Below are positions 32,984 to 41,248 of a stretch of 57,196 nt of DNA, one piece after another (position 1 is the stretch's first letter; every line of letters begins with the position of its first letter). Source of the DNA: an uncultured Lachnospiraceae bacterium (lineage in GTDB: Bacteria > Bacillota > Clostridia > Lachnospirales > Lachnospiraceae); NCBI GenBank assembly GCA_949502235.1, contig CATBDC010000021.1, positions 1 to 57,196 on the forward strand, in the 5' to 3' direction. The notes beneath the pieces are model-generated. The model was not told the origin of the DNA, made no database searches, and was given only the letters and a program-made list of their open reading frames with translations. Position numbers and translations under genes: made by a program.

Positions 32984-34474
32984 GTGGGAGAGCAGAAAAA
33001 TGTACAGGAGCCGGATATTAACCAGTTAAGAAAGGTGCGCCGCGAGAAGCTTGCGGATTTGCAGGAAAACGGGAAGAACCCGTTTGTCATCACAAAATAT
33101 GACGTAACATGCCATGCGCTGGATATCAAGGATAACTATGAGGAAATGGAAGGAAAGCAGGTGTCTCTTGCAGGCCGTATTATGCAGAAGCGCGTGATGG
33201 GCAAGGCTTCCTTCTGCAACATTCTTGACCAGAGCGGTAATATTCAGTCCTATGTGGCAAGGGACAGCATTGGGGAGGATGCATACAAGGATTTTAAGAA
33301 AATGGATATCGGCGATATTATAGGTATTGAGGGCGAGGTATTTAAGACAAAAACAGGAGAGATCTCTGTACATGCCTCTGCTGTAAGACTGTTGTCCAAG
33401 AGTCTTCAGATCCTGCCCGAAAAGTATCACGGCCTGACGAATACAGATATGCGTTACCGCCAGAGATATGTGGATTTGATTATGAATCCGGAGGCCAGGG
33501 ATACATTTATTAAGCGCTCTAAAATATTAAGCTCAATCAGAAGATATCTTGACGGCCAGGGCTTTCTTGAGGTGGAGACGCCGATGCTGGTAAGCAATGC
33601 AGGCGGAGCCGCGGCAAGGCCTTTTGAGACGCATTTTAATGCGCTGGACGAGGACTTTAAGCTCCGCATTTCCCTGGAGCTCTATCTGAAGCGTTTGATT
33701 GTAGGCGGGCTTGAGAGGGTATACGAAATCGGACGGGTATTCCGCAACGAGGGGCTTGACACAAGGCATAACCCGGAATTTACGCTTATGGAGCTTTATC
33801 AGGCATATACGGATTATAATGGAATGATGGATCTGACGGAAAATATGTACCGCCATGTGGCAAAAGAGGTGCTCGGCACGACAACGATCACATATAACGG
33901 AGTGGAAATGGATCTTGGAAAGCCGTTTGAAAGAATCACTATGGTGGATGCAGTGAAGAAATATGCCGGCGTTGACTGGAATGAGGTAAAGAGTCTTGAG
34001 CAGGCAAGGGAACTTGCAAAGGAGCACCATGTAGAATATGAGGAAAGACATAAGAAGGGTGATATCTTAAGCCTGTTCTTTGAAGAATTTGCAGAGGAGC
34101 ACCTGATTCAGCCTACTTTTGTTATGGATCACCCCATTGAAATCTCCCCGCTTACGAAGAAGAAGCCGGAGAATCCGGAATATGTGGAGCGGTTTGAATT
34201 CTTTATGAATGGCTGGGAAATGGCAAATGCGTATTCCGAGCTTAATGACCCCATTGACCAGCGGGAGCGGTTTAAGGCGCAGGAGGAGCTTCTGGCGCAG
34301 GGAGATGAAGAGGCGAATACAACGGATGAAGATTTCCTCAATGCTCTGGAAATCGGTATGCCGCCTACAGGGGGAATTGGATTTGGAATTGACAGGATGT
34401 GTATGCTTATGACGGATTCTGCAGCGATAAGAGATGTATTGCTGTTTCCGACGATGAAGTCATTAGACAAATAA
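32984..34474 (+). CDS. lysS: Lysyl-tRNA synthetase (class II)
   Basis: A 496-residue class II aminoacyl-tRNA synthetase. The N-terminal OB-fold anticodon-binding domain spans ~55-170. Class II motifs are present: motif 1 around FLEVETPML, motif 2 [14 protein letters not shown], motif 3 [17 protein letters not shown] 32984 ([15 protein letters not shown]) fits the family N-terminus and the spacing to AGGAGAGGTGG; GTG 32975 would add three residues. The last codons ([12 protein letters not shown]) form the integration site of a mobile element. The 3' end now present was probably supplied by the element, since a differently coded lysS tail lies at 49000-49030. Confidence 0.96.
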   Translation: MGEQKNVQEPDINQLRKVRREKLADLQENGKNPFVITKYDVTCHALDIKDNYEEMEGKQVSLAGRIMQKRVMGKASFCNILDQSGNIQSYVARDSIGEDAYKDFKKMDIGDIIGIEGEVFKTKTGEISVHASAVRLLSKSLQILPEKYHGLTNTDMRYRQRYVDLIMNPEARDTFIKRSKILSSIRRYLDGQGFLEVETPMLVSNAGGAAARPFETHFNALDEDFKLRISLELYLKRLIVGGLERVYEIGRVFRNEGLDTRHNPEFTLMELYQAYTDYNGMMDLTENMYRHVAKEVLGTTTITYNGVEMDLGKPFERITMVDAVKKYAGVDWNEVKSLEQARELAKEHHVEYEERHKKGDILSLFFEEFAEEHLIQPTFVMDHPIEISPLTKKKPENPEYVERFEFFMNGWEMANAYSELNDPIDQRERFKAQEELLAQGDEEANTTDEDFLNALEIGMPPTGGIGFGIDRMCMLMTDSAAIRDVLLFPTMKSLDK

Positions 34475-34500
34475 AGCCAGTGTTTATGCGGGTTTGCGGT
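34446..34500. other. attL: left junction of integrated element in lysS
   Basis: The lysS tail here reads TTTCCGACGATGAAGTCATT... through stop TAA, then CCAGTGTTTATGCGGGTTTG. The far junction at 49000 repeats the same layout (CCCGACAATGAAGTC..., stop TAG, CCAGTGTTTATCAGGGGTTG). The common cores are CGAC(G/A)ATGAAGTC and CCAGTGTTTAT. Confidence 0.8.
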
Positions 34501-34513
34501 ACTTCAATTCAGA

Positions 34514-34544
34514 TTTTGCAACAAAATTGCAACAAATTTGCAAC
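34514..34544. repeat. Integrase arm-type repeats near attL
   Basis: GCAAC occurs at 34518, 34529 and 34540 with an 11-base period. The 20-mer TTTTGCAACAAAATTGCAAC (34514-34533) is repeated exactly at 48870-48889 near the other end. These are probable arm-binding sites of the integrase N-terminal domain. Confidence 0.7.
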
Positions 34545-34610
34545 GCATAATGCAGGATAATACCTGATAATGCGTTGATTGAGACATGAGCCAACTTAAT
34601 AAAGCAAGCA

Positions 34611-34656
34611 CTTTAAGGACATTTTTCTAAAAGAAATTTTAGAGAGGTGTCCTTTT
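34611..34656 (+). terminator. Hairpin before DUF6075 gene
   Basis: AAGGACA (about 34614) pairs with TGTCCTT (34649-34655), with an inner CTAAAA-GAAA-TTTTAG stem, followed by TTGTT. It may be a terminator or attenuator at the left end of the element. Confidence 0.5.
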
Positions 34657-34697
34657 GTTATGGTCAAAAAACAAAAAATGAATTGGAGGAAAATGAA

Positions 34698-35165
34698 ATG
34701 ACAAACACAGCGATAAGAGCAGGAAAGAGAGATACTCGCACAATTACTTTCAAAAACACAGAGCATGAGAAATTTTATGAGAAATATCTTCAGAAATGCA
34801 GATATCAGGATGTGTACCACAAAGCGTTGGTGTATTGTCTGGGCATTGACAGTGATACCAGGAGAAATGTGAATAGGATTTATGATTTTAAGACAGGATG
34901 CGTGAAGACAGATTGCCTGCGGGAAGGATGGATGACCAGCGGCAGTGCCAGAATTATCCGTATGGCATTTAACCTTTATTGTAATGGAACGCCCAGTGTT
35001 TTAGACTGCGAGGATGCAGAGGAACAACTCCGGGAGTGCCAGGGCTATACGGTAGAGGAATTATTCTGCTGCGGCTATGCAAGGTATTTCTGGGAGGCGG
35101 TCAAGATCCGTTATCCGGAATATTGTTTTTACGTGGATATGGAGGATTTATATGCTGAAAATTAG
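34698..35165 (+). CDS. DUF6075-like protein
   Basis: A 155-residue soluble protein that matches a small family common in Firmicute integrative elements (DUF6075): 'FKNTEHEKFYEKYLQKCRYQDVYHKALVYCLGI' and 'SGSARIIRMAFNLYCNGTPS'. Function is unknown. ATG 34698 follows TTGGAGGAAA. It overlaps the next gene by 14 bases. It is the first gene inside the element and is probably co-transcribed with the partition genes. Confidence 0.8.
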   Translation: MTNTAIRAGKRDTRTITFKNTEHEKFYEKYLQKCRYQDVYHKALVYCLGIDSDTRRNVNRIYDFKTGCVKTDCLREGWMTSGSARIIRMAFNLYCNGTPSVLDCEDAEEQLRECQGYTVEELFCCGYARYFWEAVKIRYPEYCFYVDMEDLYAEN

Positions 35166-35319
35166 AATGCAGGGAACAAAGCGAGATATTCACTGGTTCC
35201 AGCGGCTCATGGAACGGGAAGAAAGGATTCATGTGCTACGGATGTCAGAGATTTTTACAAATAAGGGAACAGATAAATATTTCCGTGCATATGCGGAAGT
35301 GGAACAGATAGAAAAGTAG
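35152..35319 (+). CDS. DUF3970-like small protein
   Basis: A 55-residue protein matching the DUF3970 family in integrative elements (KIRMQGTKRDIHWFQRL...SEIFTNKGTDKYFRAYAEVE). It is small, basic and of unknown function. ATG 35152 lies within the end of the preceding gene with GGAGG 6 bases upstream, showing translational coupling. It ends 34 bases before parA. Confidence 0.8.
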   Translation: MLKIRMQGTKRDIHWFQRLMEREERIHVLRMSEIFTNKGTDKYFRAYAEVEQIEK

Positions 35320-35353
35320 GTTAGATAAAAAGTAGATCAGGAGGAAAGTATAT

Positions 35354-36139
35354 ATGTGCAGAGTGATCGCAGTAGCAAACCAAAAAGGCGGAGTGGGAAA
35401 GACTACAACGTGTGTAAATTTAGGGATTGGCCTTGCAAGGGCAGGCAAAAAAGTATTATTGATAGAGGCGGATGCGCAGGGGAGTATGGCGGTCAGTTTA
35501 GGGATAGAAGAACCGGATGAGCTGGATGTAACGCTTGTAAATATCATGGAAAAAGTGATTAATGATGAAGATGTAGAACCGGGTGAGGGAATTATCCACC
35601 ATGAGGAAGGGATTGATTTTATCCCGGCAAATATTGAACTGGCAGGATTGGAGACATCTCTGGTAAATGTTATGAGCAGGGAAACGATATTACGCCAATA
35701 TTTAGACGGCGTGAAAAGGAGATATGACTTTGTGATTACAGATTGCATGCCCTCACTCGGAATGATTACGATAAATGCCCTTGTAGCCGCTGATGATGTG
35801 CTGATACCAGTGGAAGCAGCCTATCTTCCGGTTAAGGGGCTGCAGCAGTTAATTAAGACGATAGGGCGGGTACGAAGAAGGCTGAACCCAGCGCTTGATA
35901 TTATGGGGATTCTGCTGACAAAGGTAGACCGCAGGACGAACTTTGCAAGGGATATTTCAGTGCAGATCCGAGAGGTATATGGAGAGAGGGTACATATCTT
36001 CGAGAACTGTATCCCGCTGTCCGTAAAGGCGGCGGAAACGACTGCAGAAGGCAAGAGTATATATCTCCATGATCCGAAAGGGATTGTGGCGAGAGGTTAT
36101 TTTTCGCTGACACAGGAGGTGCTTGCGGATGAAAAGTAA
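35354..36139 (+). CDS. parA: ParA/Soj partition ATPase (element 1)
   Basis: A 261-residue deviant-Walker ATPase. Walker A is NQKGGVGKTTTCVN with the signature Lys, Walker A' DADAQGS-type is EADAQGSMAVSLG, and Walker B is DFVITDCMPSLGM. It lacks an N-terminal DNA-binding extension, so it is the small Soj-type. With the ParB encoded 11 bases within its 3' end it would segregate a circular, replicating form of the element. A close relative occurs at 53639-54466. ATG 35354 follows AGGAGGAAAG. Confidence 0.95.
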   Translation: MCRVIAVANQKGGVGKTTTCVNLGIGLARAGKKVLLIEADAQGSMAVSLGIEEPDELDVTLVNIMEKVINDEDVEPGEGIIHHEEGIDFIPANIELAGLETSLVNVMSRETILRQYLDGVKRRYDFVITDCMPSLGMITINALVAADDVLIPVEAAYLPVKGLQQLIKTIGRVRRRLNPALDIMGILLTKVDRRTNFARDISVQIREVYGERVHIFENCIPLSVKAAETTAEGKSIYLHDPKGIVARGYFSLTQEVLADEK

Positions 36140-37013
36140 GAGTGCGGAGAAAGTAAAGCTGAAATCCTTTGATGATCTGTTTGGCACAGATACATTAGTG
36201 GGGGCAGGGGAAACAGTTGCCTCTGTTCCCCTGTGCCAGCTACATACCTTTAAGGATCACCCGTTTCGGGTGCTGGACGATGAAAAGATGCAGGAGACAG
36301 TGGAAAGTGTAAGGAAATATGGCGTACTGATACCGGGGATTGTACGCCCACATTCGGAAAGCGGATATGAAGTGGTTGCAGGACACAGGAGATGGCGGGC
36401 ATGTGAGCTTGCAGGCTTAGAGGAAATGCCTGTGATTATCAGGGATATGGATGATGACACGGCGGTAGTGATCATGGTGGATTCCAACATTCAGCGGGAG
36501 GACATCCTGCCAAGCGAAAAGGCAAAGGCATATCGGATGAAATACGAAGCGATGCGGCACCAGGGAAAGAAGTCCGGGAAAACAACGCTTGATGAAATCG
36601 GGGAGATTGTAGGAGAGAATGCCAAAAAGGTTCAGCGGTATATTTGGCTTTCAAGGCTTTCAGAAGGGCTGCTTGATATGGTAGACCACAAGAAACTTGG
36701 ATTTTCACAGGGGGTAGATATTTCTTTTCTGGCAGAAGAAGCACAGTGGTGGGTACAGACTTTTGTAGAAGAACAAGAGTGTACGGTAAGCACAGTACAA
36801 TCTGCTAAGATCAAGGAATATGGGAAAAGCGGAGAACTGACTCCTTCAATGGTGAAATTGATATTAACGGAAAATAAGCCGAAAGAACGGAAAATTTTAT
36901 TGAGGCCGGATAAAATAAACCGCTATTTTACGGAGGACTGCAGTAATGAGGAAATAGAGGATATTATTTTGAAGCTATTGGATGAGTGGAAGAAAGGGCA
37001 GGGAGCAGAATAG
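36129..37013 (+). CDS. parB: ParB/Spo0J-like partition protein (element 1)
   Basis: A 294-residue ParB. The N-terminal nuclease-like domain has the conserved KDHPFRVLDDEKM and the GHRRWRACELAG box, which binds CTP in this family. A helix-turn-helix follows (~150-205, DEIGEIVGENAKKVQRYIWLSRL). The C-terminal ~40 residues form the dimerisation region. It overlaps parA by 11 bases and is followed within 2 bases by repA. The parS target site is not evident by eye. Confidence 0.93.
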   Translation: MKSKSAEKVKLKSFDDLFGTDTLVGAGETVASVPLCQLHTFKDHPFRVLDDEKMQETVESVRKYGVLIPGIVRPHSESGYEVVAGHRRWRACELAGLEEMPVIIRDMDDDTAVVIMVDSNIQREDILPSEKAKAYRMKYEAMRHQGKKSGKTTLDEIGEIVGENAKKVQRYIWLSRLSEGLLDMVDHKKLGFSQGVDISFLAEEAQWWVQTFVEEQECTVSTVQSAKIKEYGKSGELTPSMVKLILTENKPKERKILLRPDKINRYFTEDCSNEEIEDIILKLLDEWKKGQGAE

Positions 37014-37014
37014 A

Positions 37015-38121
37015 TTGGATAAAAGACAGAAATTTGATTATTATTATGGCGTGGAAGCAGAACAGTTTTCTTTCTACAGAGTGCCGAGGCTGCTGATTAA
37101 GGACAAGCGGTTTAAAGGATTATCAAGTGATGCGAAGCTCCTTTATGGCCTGATGCTTGACCGGATGGCATTGTCCATGAAAAATGGCTGGCTGGATGAG
37201 GAAAACAGGGCATATATCATTTATGCCGTAGATACGATGTCAGAAGATCTGGGATGTTCTAAGCCGACCTGCACGAAAGTGATTAAGGAGCTGGATTCGG
37301 ATAACGGTATTGGTTTGATTGAGAAGAAGCGGAGGGGGCTGGGCAAACCGGATATCATCTATGTGAAGAACTTCGCCTCATTCCCGGAGGGAGAAGGCGG
37401 AAAAGAGCCTGCAAACGCTGATGTTTCAACAGAGGTAAAAGATTTTAATTTCCAAAAGCAAAAAACTTTAACTTCTGGAAGTAAAGAAATTGAATCTCCA
37501 GAAATAAAAGATTTTGATTTCCAGAAATTAAAAAATTTAACTTCTGGAAGTAAAAAAACTGAACTTCAAGAAGTTAAAGATTTTTGCCCTAATTATAACA
37601 ATAATAACTATAACAATCAGAACTATACGGATATGAATTATATCAATCCTATCAATCAATCTGGAGATGACAGGATTGACGGAAGCAAAAAGCATTCTCC
37701 GGAGTGCAGTGGAGCTGATGCGGTCAGTATGACTGACGGAGTAAATGAATATATAGAGTTAATCAGGAACAACCTAGAGTATGACCATCACACGAAGTAT
37801 GACGGATATGGGGACAGGGAGATTTTTGAAGAGATTTACGAAACGGTGTGTGATGTTGTGTGTGTAAGGCGCAGTATAATCCGGATTAATGGGGAGGACT
37901 ATCCCTATGAGTTTGTAAAATCCCGTTTTCTGAAGCTTAACAATGGGCATGTGGAATATGTGATGGAGTGTATGAAGAAGACTACGACGAAAATCACGAA
38001 TATCAGGTCATATCTGATTACGGCGCTTTACAACGCGCCATCAACAATGAGCCACTATTACCAGCAGGAGGTACAGCATGATTTGTATGGCGGAGGATGG
38101 GAAGAAAGTGGGAATGGATAG
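37015..38121 (+). CDS. repA: Replication initiator RepA (RepA_N + DUF6017)
   Basis: A 368-residue plasmid-type initiator. Residues ~1-125 are the RepA_N domain (FSFYRVPRLLIKDKRFKGLSSDAKLLYGLML..., winged helix with 'LGCSKPTCTKVIKELD'). Residues ~130-235 are a low-complexity Asn/Lys/Ser-rich linker whose DNA carries 23-base iterons. Residues ~245-368 match the DUF6017 C-terminal domain. RepA_N plasmids commonly have their origin inside the rep gene, which the iterons here suggest. The start is probably TTG 37015, two bases after parB, with GGGAGC upstream. It implies that the excised element can replicate. Confidence 0.9.
   Translation: MDKRQKFDYYYGVEAEQFSFYRVPRLLIKDKRFKGLSSDAKLLYGLMLDRMALSMKNGWLDEENRAYIIYAVDTMSEDLGCSKPTCTKVIKELDSDNGIGLIEKKRRGLGKPDIIYVKNFASFPEGEGGKEPANADVSTEVKDFNFQKQKTLTSGSKEIESPEIKDFDFQKLKNLTSGSKKTELQEVKDFCPNYNNNNYNNQNYTDMNYINPINQSGDDRIDGSKKHSPECSGADAVSMTDGVNEYIELIRNNLEYDHHTKYDGYGDREIFEEIYETVCDVVCVRRSIIRINGEDYPYEFVKSRFLKLNNGHVEYVMECMKKTTTKITNIRSYLITALYNAPSTMSHYYQQEVQHDLYGGGWEESGNG
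37450..37580. repeat. Six 23-bp iterons inside repA (putative origin)
   Basis: Core TTC(C/T)(A/G)GAA...TAAA units start at 37450, 37473, 37496, 37519, 37542 and 37565, exactly 23 bases apart. A weaker seventh match aligns at 37427. Units centre on half-palindromes such as ACTTCTGGAAGT. As 23 is not a multiple of three, selection acts on the DNA and not on the protein. Probable replication origin bound by RepA. Confidence 0.85.
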
Positions 38122-38449
38122 CTAAAGAAAATGTGATTACAGAGACGTCGGGCTGTAAAAAATAATAATCAACTTTTGGACAAAATGTCCAGAAGCGGCA
38201 CAGAAAATTTGTGGTTGAAAACAGCGTACCCGATGTGGCAGATACAGGGCAACTGGAATGTGCGACGACAGAGCAGGAGCGTGAATACTTGAAAATACCG
38301 ATATTTTCTGTCGTTGTACATGGAAGGCGGCAGGGCAAGTGTCAGCGCGCCAGATAGAAGCGACAGCATGGAACCTATGTGCCTCACAGGAAGAATACGG
38401 TAAATGTTTTAACTATGTCAATACAAACGGGAAAAGGGAGGGATTTGTC
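38122..38449 (+). other. Intergenic region after repA
   Basis: This 328-base stretch has no gene I can support. It contains the first 29-base palindromic repeat (38172-38200) and a nested hairpin: ACGACAGA (38265-38272) with TCTGTCGT (38307-38314), and inside it GAAAATA-CCGA-TATTTTC (38291-38308). Both could be regulatory. Confidence 0.5.
38172..38200. promoter_or_regulatory. 29-bp palindromic operator-like repeat, copy 1
   Basis: The sequence ACTTTTGGACAAAATGTCCA, continuing GAAG(C)GGCA, contains the perfect dyad TGGACA-AAA-TGTCCA. The same 29 bases with a single change occur at 38928-38956, in front of the XRE regulator gene. A probable operator for that regulator. Confidence 0.7.
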
Positions 38450-38830
38450 ATGAAAAAAGTGTATGTCACGGAAGAAGAACGGATAAGTTGCAGGAAAGTA
38501 ATGGAAGCATTTTCGGAAATGTATGAAGAACAGGATATTATTGTGGTGGAGGCAGGGAACTATGGTTTTGTGAGGCTTCAATGGCTTCGTGAAAGAGAGT
38601 TTGAAATCGCAAGGGTTTATTCAGACAGCGGGGAACTGTTTGACGATTTATGGGAAATCTGGTTTGATTACCATGTACTTATGCCGGTGCTTGGAACTTC
38701 GGCTGTGGAGCTGGATTATGAAGAAATATTCAGGCTTCTGCCCGAAGACAAACAGGAGGAACTGGTGAGAAAGAGAGAGTATTTTCAATCCTTATGTGGG
38801 GATACAATAAAACAGGCAAACACGCAATAG
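38450..38830 (+). CDS. Hypothetical element protein
   Basis: A 126-residue acidic protein of unknown family. It begins KKVYVTEEERISCRKVMEAF and contains a central aromatic region (YGFVRLQWLREREFEI). No membrane segment or known motif is seen. ATG 38450 has AAAGGGAGGG 8 bases upstream. It is bracketed by two copies of the 29-bp palindrome (38172 and 38928) and followed by a strong terminator, so it forms its own transcription unit, possibly controlled by the neighbouring XRE regulator. Confidence 0.7.
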   Translation: MKKVYVTEEERISCRKVMEAFSEMYEEQDIIVVEAGNYGFVRLQWLREREFEIARVYSDSGELFDDLWEIWFDYHVLMPVLGTSAVELDYEEIFRLLPEDKQEELVRKREYFQSLCGDTIKQANTQ

Positions 38831-38843
38831 ATAATGTTTAGGG

Positions 38844-38881
38844 CAGTTACAGGACGCAGGAAGCGGATTGTAACTGTTTTT
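38844..38881 (+). terminator. Terminator after hypothetical gene
   Basis: CAGTTACA (38844-38851) pairs with TGTAACTG (38869-38876), followed by TTTTTATG. Good intrinsic terminator 13 bases after the stop at 38830. Confidence 0.8.
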
Positions 38882-38927
38882 ATGTATAGACTGCAGCCGG
38901 TTTTACGTGCAGCCTGAACATTATCTG

Positions 38928-38956
38928 ACTTTTGGACAAAATGTCCAGAAGTGGCA
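38928..38956. promoter_or_regulatory. 29-bp palindromic operator-like repeat, copy 2
   Basis: Second copy (one base different from 38172-38200) with the dyad TGGACA-AAA-TGTCCA. It lies 26 bases before the XRE regulator start, a position suited to autoregulation. Confidence 0.7.
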
Positions 38957-38981
38957 TTAAAGTAATGGAAAGGAATATATT

Positions 38982-39338
38982 TTGGGGAAATATGCAGAAT
39001 CAGGGAATCTGATTGAATTGGGAAACCGTCTCCGTAACCGCAGGACAGAGCTTCATTTGTCCCAGGAAACTGTTGCTGAAAAAGCGGAGATCAGCACAAA
39101 TACAGTCAGCCGTATTGAGGGCGGGCAGACGGCAATGTCCATAGAGATATTTATAAAACTGGTGGATGTGCTTGATGCGGATATCAATAAGCTACTGGAT
39201 GGGATTGTTATGGTGGTGGGAAAAGAAGGGAGGTTTCAGAATGTATTTTATCATATCAGCCATCTGAAAGAATGTGAACAGACCGTGGTGTTAAGAACAA
39301 TGGAAGCGCTGGTAGAGGAACTCAGGAAATGCGGATAG
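38982..39338 (+). CDS. XRE-family transcriptional regulator
   Basis: A 118-residue DNA-binding protein with an N-terminal Cro/CI-type helix-turn-helix (residues ~12-68: LGNRLRNRRTELHLSQETVAEKAEISTNTVSRIEGG) and a short helical C-terminus. The start is TTG 38982, 8 bases after GGAAAGGA; no ATG in frame is near. The 29-bp palindrome just upstream is its likely operator, and a second copy controls or flanks 38450-38830. It probably holds element genes repressed, as such regulators do in other integrative elements. Confidence 0.85.
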   Translation: MGKYAESGNLIELGNRLRNRRTELHLSQETVAEKAEISTNTVSRIEGGQTAMSIEIFIKLVDVLDADINKLLDGIVMVVGKEGRFQNVFYHISHLKECEQTVVLRTMEALVEELRKCG

Positions 39339-39481
39339 CATATTTGACGGTTCATACGGCAAAAGGATACCGCTTTTTGGGAAGAGTGAAGCAAATGGTA
39401 AAAAACTGTTGTAAAAAGGTGTAGTATATGCAACAATAAATTTAGCAAATTAACGCAATAAAGTAAAAGGGGGAATTGTAG

Positions 39482-39823
39482 ATGGAACTGACCTATCATC
39501 GTAAAGGAGATTATCTGTTTCCGAATCTGGTGTTAGAAGAAAAGGATATAACAATTGGAAAATATGGGATGCTGAGACGGACATTTCTGAAAGAACATAA
39601 AAAAGGATGGTATCAGAGTATGTTGCTGAGCGAGAAGTTGGATCAGCATTTGGTTCGGATTGAAAAAGCGGCAGATAAACGGATTGATGTATTGATGCAG
39701 GGACTGGTGAAAAAAAATCCGGCGCCCGATAAGGAGACGGCACAGTTGTTATGGGCAGCACATATGAATGGGCTAAAGGAAATGGCAGAGGAGATTGTTT
39801 TGAAGGAATTGGTATATTGTTAA
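39482..39823 (+). CDS. TnpV-like protein
   Basis: A 113-residue protein matching TnpV, a small conserved protein first named from Tn4451-type mobilisable transposons. The typical features LTYHRKGDYLFPNLVLEEK, IGKYGMLRRTFLKEHKKGWYQSMLLSEKLDQHL and a C-terminal AEEIVLKELVY are present. Its molecular role is not established. ATG 39482 follows AAAGGGGG. It converges on the minus-strand GNAT gene across a bidirectional hairpin. Confidence 0.88.
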   Translation: MELTYHRKGDYLFPNLVLEEKDITIGKYGMLRRTFLKEHKKGWYQSMLLSEKLDQHLVRIEKAADKRIDVLMQGLVKKNPAPDKETAQLLWAAHMNGLKEMAEEIVLKELVYC

Positions 39824-39851
39824 AACAGAGTATCTGAAAGATTTCTGAATT

Positions 39852-39895
39852 ATAAAAAATCCCCATCCACATAACAGGGAAAGCTGTGGATGGGG
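39852..39895 (-). terminator. Terminator of the GNAT toxin operon
   Basis: GTGGATGGGG (39886-39895) and CCCCATCCAC (39861-39870) form a 10-bp stem. On the minus strand it is followed by ATTTTTT. It can act on the minus strand and perhaps also after tnpV. Confidence 0.8.
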
Positions 39896-39920
39896 GAAAT
39901 AGACATGTTTCGTACAAATC

Positions 39921-40532
39921 TTAAATAAATTTTAAAAGCTGGTTTAACCGATGTGGTTCCCCGTCATGCACAGGCGTTGTAGTGCGCACATCAAACATTT
40001 TAAATTTGTTCCGGCTATAGAAGTCCATGAGAAATCTGTTATCTTCACATTCAAGAAATTCCATCACGCCGCCAACGGAATATCTCAGCCCCTGAATGGC
40101 TTCCAATGCAAATTCGAGAAGGACGGAACCATCGATGCGTTTTTCGCGTGGAAGGGAATAATTTTTCCCCAACTGTGCGATCAGATATGCGGCGGTAGTA
40201 TAGGAACCGGTATTTTCATCTAAAATACTGACTCTTGCCAGTTTTTTTGCCATTGTCCTGCTGATATTAGTAGCATTGACGGAAATAGGTTTTACGGCAA
40301 GCGAAAAATATCCTGCGATAGAGGCGTCGCCCGCATTGAAAACCAGATAGGTTACAGACTGGTCTTTTTTTGTAAAATCTATTGCGTTGTGTATCAGAAA
40401 ATGTTCAACATCCGGATTATTCGGACAGGAAAAATCGGAGAGCAGTTCATAAAGACTGTCCTCTCCGATATAAGTTGGTCTGTCTTTATCCAAATATGCC
40501 CGAATGTTGACTGTGAAATACTGTTCAGACAT
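39921..40532 (-). CDS. GNAT-type acetyltransferase toxin candidate
   Basis: A 203-residue protein with a GNAT-like fold: 'SVTYLVFNAGDASIAGYFSLAV', a beta-bulge region 'RTMAKKLARVSILDENTGSYTTAAYLIAQLGKN' that would bind acetyl-CoA, and the C-terminal 'FYSRNKFKMF' typical of the superfamily. Its small upstream partner overlaps it by 8 bases, as in TacT/AtaT-type toxin-antitoxin pairs, where the toxin acetylates aminoacyl-tRNA. That activity is inferred from arrangement. The pair is oppositely oriented to surrounding element genes and has its own promoter and terminator. Confidence 0.72.
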   Translation of the reverse strand: MSEQYFTVNIRAYLDKDRPTYIGEDSLYELLSDFSCPNNPDVEHFLIHNAIDFTKKDQSVTYLVFNAGDASIAGYFSLAVKPISVNATNISRTMAKKLARVSILDENTGSYTTAAYLIAQLGKNYSLPREKRIDGSVLLEFALEAIQGLRYSVGGVMEFLECEDNRFLMDFYSRNKFKMFDVRTTTPVHDGEPHRLNQLLKFI

Positions 40533-40710
40533 TTGCTTTTTTCCTTTTTGCCATAAGAGCTAAGATTTCATTGGAATCAGTCAACTGACGTCCGGGAAGT
40601 GTCCGCTTTGGTGTACGGTCATATTCTGCCTCTTCAATAGCCGCAACAAACCGCTCGACACTCTCTGGATTGGATATAACAAAATTATGGGTGATGCTTG
40701 AAGTAGCCAT
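40525..40710 (-). CDS. Antitoxin candidate of the GNAT pair
   Basis: A 61-residue protein, MATSSITHNFVISNPESVER followed by an acidic helix and a basic C-terminus. It is probably a small ribbon-helix-helix or helical antitoxin; no confident family match. ATG at 40710 has a perfect GGAGG 8 bases upstream, which rules out the longer frame from 40746. It overlaps the GNAT gene by 8 bases. A palindrome at 40737-40757, between promoter and start, may be its own operator. Confidence 0.7.
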   Translation of the reverse strand: MATSSITHNFVISNPESVERFVAAIEEAEYDRTPKRTLPGRQLTDSNEILALMAKRKKANV

Positions 40711-40736
40711 GATAACACCTCCTTCAATAGTATGTG

Positions 40737-40757
40737 CAGCTTTCAAAAAAAGCTGCT
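40737..40757. promoter_or_regulatory. Palindrome in antitoxin leader
   Basis: GCAGCTTTcaaaaAAAGCTGC is an 8-bp inverted repeat located between the -10 box and the antitoxin start. It may be the operator for autoregulation or a leader hairpin. Confidence 0.5.
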
Positions 40758-40772
40758 ATCTGATTCACTTAT

Positions 40773-40801
40773 ATTATAAGCGTTCAGTGGGATGAAATCA
40801 A
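40773..40801 (-). promoter_or_regulatory. Promoter of the GNAT toxin-antitoxin operon
   Basis: On the minus strand: TTGATT (40801-40796), 17-base spacer, TATAAT (40778-40773). It gives a leader of ~55 bases to the antitoxin ATG. Confidence 0.75.
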
Positions 40802-40864
40802 CAGGATTTTAAAAATCCTGTTTGGAGCGTTTGGAGAAAAGTGGAGGATGGCCACACCTTTCGG

Positions 40865-41248
40865 TTACAGTTTTCGTATCTGCTGAAAATCCCCTGCCAT
40901 TTTCAGTACTTTTTCTTTCATCTTAAAAATTTCAGAAAGGTTTTGACCGATTGCTTTCCTCATTTCCTGAGAATGGATGCCTCCAGTATTGAAATGGCGG
41001 GCAATCTGATTAAGGTTATTGCCGATCTTCCCAAATTCTGAAATAAGTTTCTTTAGTTCCGGCATATCTGCCACAAGTTCATATTTTGCAATGACTTTTC
41101 CCCTTATTAACTGACGGCGTATGTATTCAGAGAGCGACAGACCGGCGGCTTTTGCATTTTCCGATATGATTTCGTACTGGACATCTGTGAGCCGGAGGTT
41201 GATATGGTGTGTGTAGGTTATTTCTGGTTCTTTTCTTGGTCTTGCCAT
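40865..41248 (-). CDS. mobC: MobC-like relaxosome accessory protein
   Basis: A 127-residue DNA-binding protein. Residues ~1-50 form a ribbon-helix-helix (NLRLTDVQYEIISENAKAAGLSLSEYIRRQLI). The C-terminal region has the MobC signature (ISEFGKIGNNLNQIARHFNTGG). MobC proteins assist a relaxase at oriT. ATG 41248 has GAAAGGAA upstream; the longer frame from 41404 extends into the oriT-like region. Directly downstream on this strand, where the relaxase gene normally follows, only a few codons remain (VAILHF at about 40848) before the GNAT operon promoter. The gene is therefore an orphan. Confidence 0.88.
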   Translation of the reverse strand: MARPRKEPEITYTHHINLRLTDVQYEIISENAKAAGLSLSEYIRRQLIRGKVIAKYELVADMPELKKLISEFGKIGNNLNQIARHFNTGGIHSQEMRKAIGQNLSEIFKMKEKVLKMAGDFQQIRKL

